64,000 nt of DNA from Hyposmocoma kahamanoa (taxonomy: Eukaryota > Arthropoda > Insecta > Lepidoptera > Cosmopterigidae): positions 13,542,303-13,606,302 of the forward strand of contig NW_020654810.1 in assembly GCF_003589595.1 (NCBI RefSeq). Direction: 5' to 3'. A program made the translations under genes and the position numbers. The notes beneath the pieces were generated by a model. It searched no databases, had not been told where the DNA came from, and was given only the letters and a program-made list of their open reading frames with translations. Within the stretch, counting starts at the first letter, position 1; the number at the start of each line of letters is the position of its first letter. This document shows positions 23,169 through 35,085 of the stretch, piece by piece.

Positions 23169-26100
23169 ATGGAAGGAACAGAACTGGGTGGCGACCAGCA
23201 ATTCTGTTTGAGATGGAACAATTTTCAAGCAAATATAACTTCTCAATTCGAGGCGCTGCGCGATGATGAGGACTTCGTGGACGTGACCCTGGCGTGCGAA
23301 GGGCACAGGCTGGAGGCCCATAAGGTGGTTCTGTCCGCATGTAGTCCCTACTTCAAGGAATTGTTCAAAGTAAGTCCATCTTTCACTCCCCACACTTTGA
23401 TGTGTCACCATTACAATGACTCTAGTGAAAGTTGTTATGTATAAAACACTTGATCTACTTACAAATGCCATGTCTCGCGTTCCGGTTAAGTACTCGTGAT
23501 TTCATTTATTTGTACCTACTTAAAAATTCTGTTTCACAATTTCTAATTAACTCATTACCATTGATATGTATAACATATATGGATTCTAGGGGATGGTGTG
23601 GGTATTCCTTTCTCTATGTCTAAATCATTTATGAGAGCTGTAGTTTCCTTTTTTAGTATTATACTGGTAGAGATTAATTAACTATTGCTACTTCTACTAG
23701 GTTATATTGTAGTGGTGGCTGCACATTCCATAGAGTTAATTGACATGAGTTTTCACATTAGATGCTTTATGTGTTTGGCTACATTTTTGTAGATAATTGC
23801 ATGGAATGCAGTGTAATGAGCGGTAGGTATTATGTGACGAATGAAAGCTATGGAAATCCTCATTTGTAATTCAAACAACCAATTTCAAAGTCCCCGCTTT
23901 CATGACATTGCATTGTATCTGTTATTTTCAGTTTAGAGTGTTTTAGATTGAGCAAGTTGCTTCATAGCCTCAAAAAGAAAACCATGTGAAAATAACATTT
24001 TGTTTTCTATTTCATTTTGCCTCATTTAAAATTGTGGTATAACGGATAGATAGGAAGTATATTTGAAAATGCCTATTGTATCTTTTGTATATTCTTTGCC
24101 TGCATGCAGAACTACTTATTATCTATACATAAATTTGTTGCAAGTCAATGACCTTTTATGCATGCACTTATTGTAATTGTGATTATATTACATTACCTAA
24201 ACATTTTTCAAACTGAAATATTTTGAATAACAAATTCTTGTGTATGTACATTTATTGACTAAATAAAATGTTTGTACTACATTCATGTATGTAAACAAAA
24301 TAAGTATTTTTTATAAGTAACTATAAAATAATAATGATGCTTTTTGCATCATTGACAAAGATATTGTTATGGTATTTTTATCTGAACAGTAAAGTCAACG
24401 TAAACATGAGTTAGTACTAATATTGGAAATATATCTTTTTCATTACACCTATGTCTTTTTATCTTGTGAATTGATAATCACCATTAAACATTATCAAAGT
24501 TGTTGATAAAAATAAAACACTTTGAAAATGATAGTCCCTTTTATTAGTTGGTGGGTAATTAGCCTAATTGCCACATTAATGAACAAGTTCCCATTGATTT
24601 GTAAATATCTATTGTTGTCTGATACTTTGACCACAATTAAAGAGGAGGACACATAAGCTATTCAGACTCATTTTAACATTTTAAAAATATCAACTTTAAA
24701 TGAGTGTTTTATGTTCTAGATGTAAAGTTTTATTTCAAAATATTGTTTCACCCACTATACATAGAATAAAATCTTCAATGGCTAACATAAGTATCTATCT
24801 AATATCGTACAACGAAACACAGCTTATGGTCACTTTCTTTGTGCCTGACAAGTGAAAGTTATTTTATTTATTAATTTATTCGAAATGTGAATGAATACAT
24901 TTTTACAGCAAATTAATTTATGGGATTCAAGAAGCTGTATCAAATAATATAAACACTGAATTTTTATATTTTAACATAAACTCCATGTCGAAGAATTGTA
25001 TATTTTGTTTCAATACATTTATCCATCTAATAATAAATTGTCAACTGATTTAAAATAAATAAATAAATGTTTTACATTTGTTACTTGTTGACTATGCAGA
25101 CAAATAGAGACTTCCACTTATTGTTGCTGTTAACATGGACTAGTAAATTTTTTGTTTGACAGGAATAATTTTCCACAAAGGAATTCAAAACACATTTACT
25201 TAAGTCCATGACCTCGAATATGTGTTGGGTCAATACCATATAAGTCTTGAATGTTAATCTATCTTCGTTTGGAATAGAAAAAAACTGTGTATCAATGGAA
25301 AGTTTCATTTTCAAATAATGTTTTTTATCTGTTTGAAGTAGGTGTTATTACCATCAAATAGCCTTGTAAAAAAAAATGACCTATGTTACAAAAAATGTCA
25401 TATTAGAATATTTTTATTATTAAGGGTTTGGTTGTTACAGAACAACCCATGTCCTCACCCGATAATATTCATGCGCGACTGCGAGGTGTCGCACGTGCGC
25501 GCGTTGCTACAGTTCATGTACGTGGGGCAGGTGAACATCGCCCAGGCACAGCTTTCGGCATTCCTGCGCACCGCGGATGCGCTTCAGATCCGCGGCCTCA
25601 CTGACTGCTCCCAGCACAATGACAAAGTAACTTAAATTTCTATTCAAAATGCCCTCTGATAAAGCTAATGCCCTCACTAATATTCTTCAATCTTTACAGA
25701 AAGTGAATAGAAAGTCCCCTCCTTCTCAACTACGTAATTTGCTCAGCGCCAAACCGTCACATTCTACCTCTTCCTCCAAAGCCGCAAGCCAAAATGTTGA
25801 GTCGACCTCCATTGACGAACCAGACAAAAATAGTCGCCGATCTAACAGAAATTCTCCCGACGTTGCCAGAAATAATATCAACGAAGAAGCTCCCTTTCAA
25901 ACTTCTAGTCAAACGAGGCCTAATTATGATGACTATAGCGAATCGTGCAACTATCCCTCGTTGAGGGTGAAAACTGATCTCGAAACGCCGCCCGATGTGA
26001 AGAATGAAGAAAATGACATTCTTATGGACCCTGGAGACCCGGACAGGACGGACAAATGTCAAGACTTTAACGCATCAGATCTTCTCGAACCTAAAATGGA

Positions 26101-27177
26101 AGTAATGGAACAAGAAGCTAGTGACGAAGAACGGTCTAGTTTTCCTCCGGTCTACTACAACGAGAACAATACACTAGCTAACCCCTTTGCGACCCTACAA
26201 GGTATGTAATTTCCTTTATTGTTACATTGTAGTCATAAAATGTTTTTTAAATCGTGTTTTTCCGATCAGGTAATATGGATCTCATGGGCGGGATTAGTAC
26301 CGAGCTACGAGACGAGAACACGGAAGGTATATATACCACCACTTTTCCACCTTTCACTGTCACTTCATTACCACACGCACACGTCGACTCGGACAGCCGC
26401 GCCCCCGGCGAACCAGATTTTATTACATTTGCAATACCAAACGGCGTAGTAGAGAGCGCGCGGTCTCATCGCGAGCTGTGGCTAGGAGCGCGGGTGTCAG
26501 GCGACGCGCGACCCGCGCCGCCCCAGCTTTTCGCCCGTCCCGCCTCGCGCCGTTGCTGGCGTCTTTATGTTGCAATCCCTTCGAGGGCACGTTACCGATC
26601 CGATCCGGGCGCGTTACCATCCACCGCAGGTATACTGCACCTCTTGCGATTTGCGCCCGCGATTTGACCCGGTAGCCGCGCCTAATCTGATTGACATAAC
26701 TGACCCCTGACAGCGATCTAAGTCTCTACGTAACTTGCACCGCCGACTTTTTGAGTGACTTGACGACGAGGAACTCCGTGCGGGTAGTTACGTAGCGTAC
26801 GGTGGACGAGGCACGGGCGAGGATCAGCCGCGGCGGGCAGTCGCGAGGCGGAGTGGGCGGAGTGGCGCAGTGCGAACCTGGTGTTGTTGGCAGCGGGCGG
26901 GCTGGGCGTGGCCGGCGGGGCTGGGGGCGTGGTTGCGGCGGGAGCCGGCGGCATCCGCTGCGCGCAATGCGGGCGCCGGTACAGCAACGCGTCCAACCTA
27001 CGCCAGCACGTGCGGTTAATTCACGAAGCGCAGCCCGTGGTGTGCAGCACGTGTGGCCGCAGCTTCAAGACGCCGCTGTATCTGCGCCGCCACACGCTGG
27101 CGCAGCACCCGGTGCGCGTCCGCAAGCCGCCGCCACCGCTCCCCGCGCTGCGGCCCGCGCAGCAGTTCCAACAGTAG
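23169..27177 (+). CDS. BTB/POZ transcription factor, C2H2 zinc-finger isoform
   Basis: Coding exons 23169-23369, 25441-25626, 25700-26201, 26270-26326 and 26894-27177 total 1230 nt (409 aa), with all junctions GT-AG and in frame. Residues about 10-125 form an insect BTB domain of the ttk/broad type ([54 protein letters not shown]). The middle, residues 130-315, is Ser/Asp/Glu-rich linker with a probable SUMO-like motif VKTDLE. The last exon encodes two C2H2 fingers: C338-x2-C341...H354-x4-H359 and C366-x2-C369...H382-x4-H387. BTB domains dimerise; the fingers would bind DNA, so the product is a nuclear regulator. It resembles chinmo/ttk/ab-type factors, but I cannot fix orthology. A Gly/Ala-rich tract precedes the fingers. 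Confidence 0.88.
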
Positions 27178-30100
27178 CCGTCTACCGGCGACCGCCGACC
27201 CACGCGCTCTCTCCTACTTACGAGGATTGATATCGTGTGCCCAGATGCAGTATTTCTTTGATAGTCGGCTGGTCTAGTCTGTACCTGTCTTCGCGGCGGA
27301 TTATGAACAAAGTTCATTGCTTTCATGAGGGGTTTCATTGACATTAAAATATTGCACCTTGTCGCTCGAATACATATTGACGAAGTGGCTTATAATGAAG
27401 TCGTAAAGAAGACTGTATAGATGTATCTAGTCTGTGATCGGAGTGTCGCCGGGGGCCTATTTGCCGTCACACCTCTCCGTTTGTTGCGTGCCTTTTGATG
27501 AATATACTGAACTCCTGATTTTCTTTGACCATGCTGTCATAGGTCACACTTAAAAGAAACTTACTATATTTAAGTGCGTTGTCATTAGAAAACCCATTAG
27601 GGTGATGAGATGAATCACTTTTATTGGTTCATATTTGCCATATAATGACTAACGAGGGCATGGTCGAGGAAAACCCACACAAGTACCTTCCTTTCTGACA
27701 ATAGACTGATCGTTGTTGAAGCATTTGTTGCAACCGGTGCTGATTTTACATACATAGGTTATTTACAGGTTACATATTATACATGCATACATTATACACG
27801 TTATCCACAGTCAGCGGCGCTCGAAACCGCATTCATAGATGCAAATAAGTGTATTTTCATAATAGAGTATATTATTTAATACATCGACACGGCGAAGAGC
27901 GCCACGCGCCAGTTTTGTTTTGTCAAATACACGATTTTATGTGTTAACAACAATAGTGGTATTTTTATACAATATAGTATTATCTTTACAGTGTTGTATT
28001 GTTGAGTGATAGGACGGCTCCCGGTTATAGTTTGTAAAAAATCTCAGATGTAATAATGAATATTAAAATGTCTCCAAGTTTCTAATAATTATACATAATA
28101 TTAGTTATTGAATATTAGTTATGTTACTATCAATCAGTTTATTTGCCATAGCTCCACGAGCCCAGTGTTTCGGCACTGATTAGTCGTTTACAGAGTAGAC
28201 TAAGCGTCATTTATTTGTATTAAGTTTCTTTCTGCTGTTTTTTATATTTTAACTTTTGATCAATTAATTCTACAATAATAATTTCTTTACGTAGGTTTAT
28301 TGAACGGTTGCCATGAAAAAGCGCTTCTAGTCATTTTCAGGGAAAGCATTTAGGAGAGTTTACCTACTAGACAATGGTATGATTAGGGTTGTGATTCACA
28401 ATATTAGTTTTATTGTTTAAAATTTTAAAATTATCGGAACAACTTGATCTCAAGTTTACACTTTAATGATCTCTAAATTTTAATTTTGCATTTATAATAA
28501 TTATTATAATCATTGTTTTAAAATTCCCAAAAGTATCGGAGAGATGGTTTGGAAATTGCAATAAAAATTACCCCTATAACTTAATAATAGCTAAATGTAA
28601 CCCACTAGTTCTTAAAGTAATTTGAAAGCACATTGGATTTAAAAAAAGTTAATGTCCCTTGCGAGCTAACGCGCAGCTTTCTTGAATTCATAAATATTTA
28701 AATCAAAATTGTAAATGTATAAGAAAAAAATTTAATATCTTCACACTTGCTGAATTTATAATCTTAGAAACGTTATCAGTATGATAATAATGTTAATGGT
28801 CAAAATTAAAACAAAAATATTATAACGGAAATTATTTTCAAGATTTTTTTACGTCACCGTACCGAAGTTTATATCATTAGTTATTAATTATTATAATTAT
28901 TAGTCTGAGATGGAACTAATACTGTTGTAATAGTGATCGTTACGATATGCCTTAATTTCTCTACACAAACAATACTTCTAATAAATACTCGAGCATGGTT
29001 TAACTAACAACATCGTGACAGCAAGGTATATTATTAAATTGGCGGGCTTCCCAAATTACGGCGATAGTTATTTAGAAAAGTTCATGACGACGAAAAATAT
29101 TGAAGCACACTCAGTAAGATCATAGCTGATGAATCTACGTACGTTTGTTTTTTTTTCTTTTAGCGTGATGCACATTTTATATGAACACTTCCAGGTACTT
29201 CATTATGTATTAATTCTGAACCAAATATTAACGCGTAATTATGTGAAAATATCTCAAAGTATATTAAACATTGTGTCTCATATTTGGTATTGTTTGCAAA
29301 TCCGTTTACGTGACAAATAATACCAATGATGATTACCGACATAATAAATTTGGTAGTGGGTGGTGCCTACCGCCTTTTTTTTAGTCCTAGAAGGGTGGTA
29401 GGGGCCTCGGGAGCAATTGAGGGGCGTTGATGCTGTCCAGGGGGTGCTACCGCGTTTTAAAAAAAACTGAATTGTCTATATAAACTACACTACATATTTT
29501 TTTCCATCGAATTTTTTGTGTTAATTTAATATAAAAAATACGCGCCTTGAATTATTTATTGTGGTCAGGCAAAAAGTTTGGGAACTTATGAGCTATACCA
29601 TTCTCGAGTACTTAGTTTCACACAGCAATAATTAATGGTTATACATAGTAAGTACTGTTGAAGTTTATCTGCGATTAAAGTTCATTTTATTGAAACATAC
29701 AGTAAAAAGTAAATATTTGTATTAATATAAAATAATTTATAAATAAAATATTTTTACAATCGTACATTTAGAGGCAAATTAAAATTTTTAGGCTCCTAAA
29801 TTCACGTGGCTTTTAAAGTTAACATTCGAGTTTAGATTCTTTAAATTGTATTGTTTTGCCCAGAATATTAGATCCTTAATGTATGTACATAAATCATGTA
29901 ATTTTTTTACTAAATATCAAAAATAAAGTGGTATTCCAAAAACAATAGTTTTAGTTAATAACTTGCATGATGAGTTTGCTCGCTGGTTAAGGTATAATAT
30001 TATATTGGTGGATATCGCTACTTTTTTGTATACAAGTTTATACAGGGTGTCTGGTAAAGAATGGATAAGCCTGAAATGCCTTATAGTAGAGCTTATGAAC

Positions 30101-33100
30101 GTTCATAAAAAAAATATATAAAGAAAAATATATCCCATGTAGTTCCTAAGATTTTTTTTCTGTAAATTTAATTATTTTCACCTTATTTTACGTTTTTGTA
30201 CACCACGACTACAAGTTAATCAATTCCTTCGGTTTTTTGGTGTCATAATAGTCTACATGTACTACTGTGCTAATAGATAGGCAGTAAATAGTATGACTAA
30301 GTATGGCACTTAAATTTAAAAAAAGTTTAATTTTATTTTTCAGTGCAAAATTTTTTTTTTCACAAAGTTTAAGTATCTTTGATAAAAAAAATTATGATAA
30401 CCTGAGTGGGCAACTATTCTAAAATAATGTGTGTTTAAAGTAGATTTAAAAATGATATAATTCATTATTGTATCTAATATAAATAGAAAATTATTGCTAT
30501 TAATGTGCAAAAGGAGCAAATTTGACTAAAAACTAAGTATTCAAAATTGGACCATTTTTTGTCCTCAATTAAGCTTCACCATTGAGTTTTAATAAAAAAA
30601 ACAATATTAGAAATAAATACAACTTTATTTACAATTTGTTTACAGCAAATGTTCAAACTGTTTGCCACCGACTCTAATTCAGGCTCTACAACTTTGAATA
30701 AAAGCCCGTTTGAGTAGCCGTGTATATCGTCGTTCACATTGTTGCAGCGGCTGCACTGGCACGGCTACGTAAGTCTTCCGAGGACCTGATCGGCTTACTA
30801 TACACAATTTCCTTAAGGCAGCTCCAATAAAAAAAATCCCGTGGATTAGGGTCCGGTGAACGCGGAGGCCATAAAATTGGCCCCAGATGGGCGATCCATC
30901 CATCTGTCCATGCAGGTTGCTCAGAAGGAAGAATGCCTGGTAGTGGTGTTGGTGGTACTAGCACTGGAAGAATACCTCGTGGTGACAACGAAGAGATAGT
31001 GCTTGACGAAATTGAGCAAGATCGTTCTACCTCGACGAGAGTAGCACGACTCACGGGAATAGAAAAATCGACTGTGCATGATATTTTAAAGAAAAATAAA
31101 TTCAATACCTACCACGTTACACGAGTGCAAACTCTCCAACCGAGAGATTACGCTTCAAGATTAAGTTTTTGCCGACAAATGCTAGGTAAGATGAGGAAGA
31201 ACCGCAATTGTTTAACAAAATTCTATGGAGCGATGAATCAACCCTTAAAAGAAATGGTTATTTAAATCTACATAATAATCTCCATAGCTAGGCAGCATAA
31301 CTTCAAAACCCCCATCTTATGCGGGAAGACCGATCACAGTACCAGTTTAAAATAAATTATTGGACGGGAATATTAAATGGAAAAGTAATAGGGCCATTTG
31401 AACTACCGGGGAACCTAACTGGTGAAAGTTATTTGGAGTTCCTCCAGAATGACCTGCCTAATTTAGTGAAGACGTGTCCGAGGAGCTGAGGGAATCCCAT
31501 TGGTTACAAAATGACGGCTGTCCTGCGTACTATGCGGTCCCTGTTCCCTGGTCCCTGTGTGTCGAGTATATTTTAGAATAGAACATACCCAGACAGATGG
31601 ATCGGCCATCTGGGGCAAATTTTAAAGCCTCCACCAGTATTCACCTAAATCCACTGTATCTTTTTTATTGGGGCTGCCTTAAGGAAATTGTGTATAGTAA
31701 GCCGATCAGGTCCTTGGAAGACTTACATAGCCGTGCCAGTGTAACCGCTGCAACAATAAGTGAACGACGATATTCGCGGCTACTCAAAAGGGCTTTTATT
31801 CGAAGATGTAGAGCCTGCATCTGAGTCGGCGGCAAACAGTTTGAACATTTGCTGTAAACAAATTGTAAATAAAGTTGTATTTATTTCTAATATTGTTTTT
31901 TTTATTAAAACTCAATGGTGAAGCTTAATTGAGGACAAAAAATGGTCCAATTTTGAAAACTTAGTTTTTAGTCAAATTTACTCCTTTTGCACATTAATAG
32001 CAATAATTTTCTATTTATAATCTACGAAATCTACTTTAAACACACATTATTTTAGAATAGTTGGCCACTCAGGTTATCATAATTTTTTTTTTATATCAAA
32101 GATGCTTAAACTTTGTGAAAAAAAAATTTGCACTGAAAAATAAAATAAAACTTTTTAAATTTAAGTGCCATACTTAGTCATACTATTTACTGCCTATCTA
32201 TTAGCACAGTTAATGAATATTATGACACCAAAAAACTGAACTGAATTGATTAACTTGTAATCGTGGTGTACAAAAACGTAAAATAAGGTGAAAATAATTA
32301 AATTAAAAAAAAATATATCTTAGGTACTACATGGGATATATTTTTCTTTATATTTTTTTTGAACGTTCATAAGCTCTTTTATAAGGCATTTCAGGCTTAT
32401 CCATTCTTTACCGGACACCCTGTATATTCACAGTAGCCTCAGTTTCGTGTGCATTACATAGAAAGTTAAAAACTTGTTACAAAAACTTAACATTAATATT
32501 TTGTGTAAACAGTCTATTAGATAATTACTATTTATAATTATAACCGTGCCACGAATGCTACTTTTAAATTATTCTTTTACAGTGCTAAAAGCATTTTGGT
32601 GAGTGAAGTTCGTTTGAAGAAAAGACTCCAAAAAAAATAGTAGAATTCCATAACAACGTGCAAATATTATTTAGTCGCAGGACGTTGGGACGGGCGCCGC
32701 AACCGGCCGGTGCCGGACGCCGTATGGCTGGAACAGCACCGACGCGCGCTACCCTTTGTGCTGAAGCGGGAGAACGAGCGTACAGGGGCGCCTGCGCCTA
32801 GACTCGTAAGTTATAATATTTAATATTAATATTATGGTTACTTATCACAAGATAGAAACATAATTTACAGAATTTTGTTTCTCCGAAAAGCTTTCTGCTT
32901 TTATTGAATAGATGTTGTTTCGTACTTGTACTTTTGGATGATAAGTAAGAATATAATTTTGTCGAAACGAATATTCAGCGATCTAAACTATATCACACTC
33001 AGCAACTAACGTAGTTTTATCTCAAAAATTGCGTTATATTATATTTTATCTCAAAATTGCTTTATATTGATAATTTATCTCCAAAATTTCGCTATATTGA

Positions 33101-35052
33101 TGTGTCATGACATTCGACATATACGATTTAATTTCAAAGTACAGGACAACACTGTCGCTTTTACACTAAATGGGTAATATTAATATAACTTAAAACATTA
33201 TGAGATAACACTATGTTAGTTGTCGTGTGCGATATGGAAAACAGAGAGAAGGGTAAACATGAATTGACAAACAAAATTCTGCCAAAATTAGAAAAAACCA
33301 TTATTACACATACACGTAATAATGGTTTTTGTAATAAGAGTTTTTATCGGACAAACAATACATCTTCTTCTGTAAAAGATATTTCTGTGTTACAAATTGA
33401 TATGAAAACGGTCATGGCACTAATAAAAAAAAAGTCGAACCGTGTTTGGAATAATGAAATTCGAAAAAAGAAATTCGTGTTTCCGATAACTTACTTAATA
33501 TTGTATTATACCATAAGCAGCAAAGAAACGTGATCCTCCTGTGTAAAGGGATTGAATGAGTTTGGAGTCATGTTTTTTGCTGCTGACTGATCGAGGTGAG
33601 ACCCGAATATATTTCTGTGTATTGATTGTTAGTGATTTTCCGTTTCCATTGACGAGTGTTAGAATAGTTTATATTATAAAATTATCGTTGCGTCACACGA
33701 CCACTATAATTTTGCATGCATATTCTTCAATTGCGTAACTGTACACTTATTGGCCTAAATATATTGGCTTATCTTCGCGAACGAACTTTATCATGGGTTA
33801 TCACCGGCCCGAGTCCAGTGGGAGGCCCTATCTCATGGGGCGTTCCTGCGATAAACGTCACAACCACATCTTGAGGAGTTACGATAACACATGGCATGAC
33901 TCAAGAGAGCTCAGGGGTCACTACCATGCAGATGATAAACCGGACATTGAAGAAAATAATGTTGCCATTCTGTTCTAATTTATTTATACTTTTTTTAACC
34001 ACTGTGAGAATATAAATTTACGATCGATGTGAGGAGGTATATGTTTCATTTTTTAATGCACTTTAAATCGATACAGATAAAACTGGGCGAAGGTGTGGAG
34101 ATTCGTGAAGAGTTATTGAGAGGGGTGAAATGGGGGGATTATCGTAAAGTGACGCGCGGGCTGGCAGCGGCGCTGTTCTCGCCCATCGAGCTGGCCACCT
34201 GCTCGGTGACAGGGCAGCGCTGGTCTCGTGCAGGGCAAGAATCGCGCCCCACCAAGCCGCCACTCGACCGACGCCGCGTACACGCGCTGATCTCCTACGT
34301 CAGCCGCCACTTTCCTGACGTTGAGGTGTCACGCATTAAACAGGTGCTCGCTTACAAATGCAAGGAGAACTGTGCAGCGCTCCGGATGCGAACTGCAAGG
34401 TGAGCCCACGACCTATGAAAAAATCTTTTTATTAACTTTCACCAACTTCTGTTGTCCCGATTTTTTTTTGCAATACATAAAATGATCCTTGCATGGAAGT
34501 AAGTCTATCAGCATTTATAACAAAAATTAGTAAATCAAAATTCTATTTTCTATTGTACTCACCACTGAACTGATAAATTTAATTTCTCTACAATTATAAT
34601 GAGTTTCAAAAAATGAACGTCGTAAAAAAAATTAGTAAGTTTTATGAATTTTGTATGAAATAGTATTTTATGCAATCGTTGCATAACGAGACTTCTTAAA
34701 GTCGAGTACCAAAACTCGTGGGCTAAGTTTACTTACCTTTTAAGGTACGAGATTTTAAGACCTAATAATGTAATGATTGCATACAATACTTTTTCTACAA
34801 GTAAATAAAATAATGAAACAGAACCAATAATTAATGTATATTTTGTTAACAATCCATCGCAACAAAGGCATTTTTTTTTAAATAAATTTTTACCCATTTA
34901 TTAGGCTAGGCAGGTAGTTCCACCATACAGCCTCTTCATACTCTGTATGAAAGCCAAACAACGGCTACAAAAGAAAAAACCAAACAGATAGAATAGAACT
35001 GGAACCGAGTGCCGCATATATTTCAACCATTTATTTTTTTAAACAAATATAT

Positions 35053-35085
<33 letters not shown>

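Noticed and set aside
26423..27344. Several Arg/Ala/Pro-rich frames on both strands
   Set aside because: Out-of-frame shadows of the GC-rich zinc-finger exon and its flanks.
33213..33533. 106-codon plus-strand frame
   Set aside because: No recognisable domain, AT-rich codon use, contains a perfect hairpin, and has no splice context linking it to the BTB gene.
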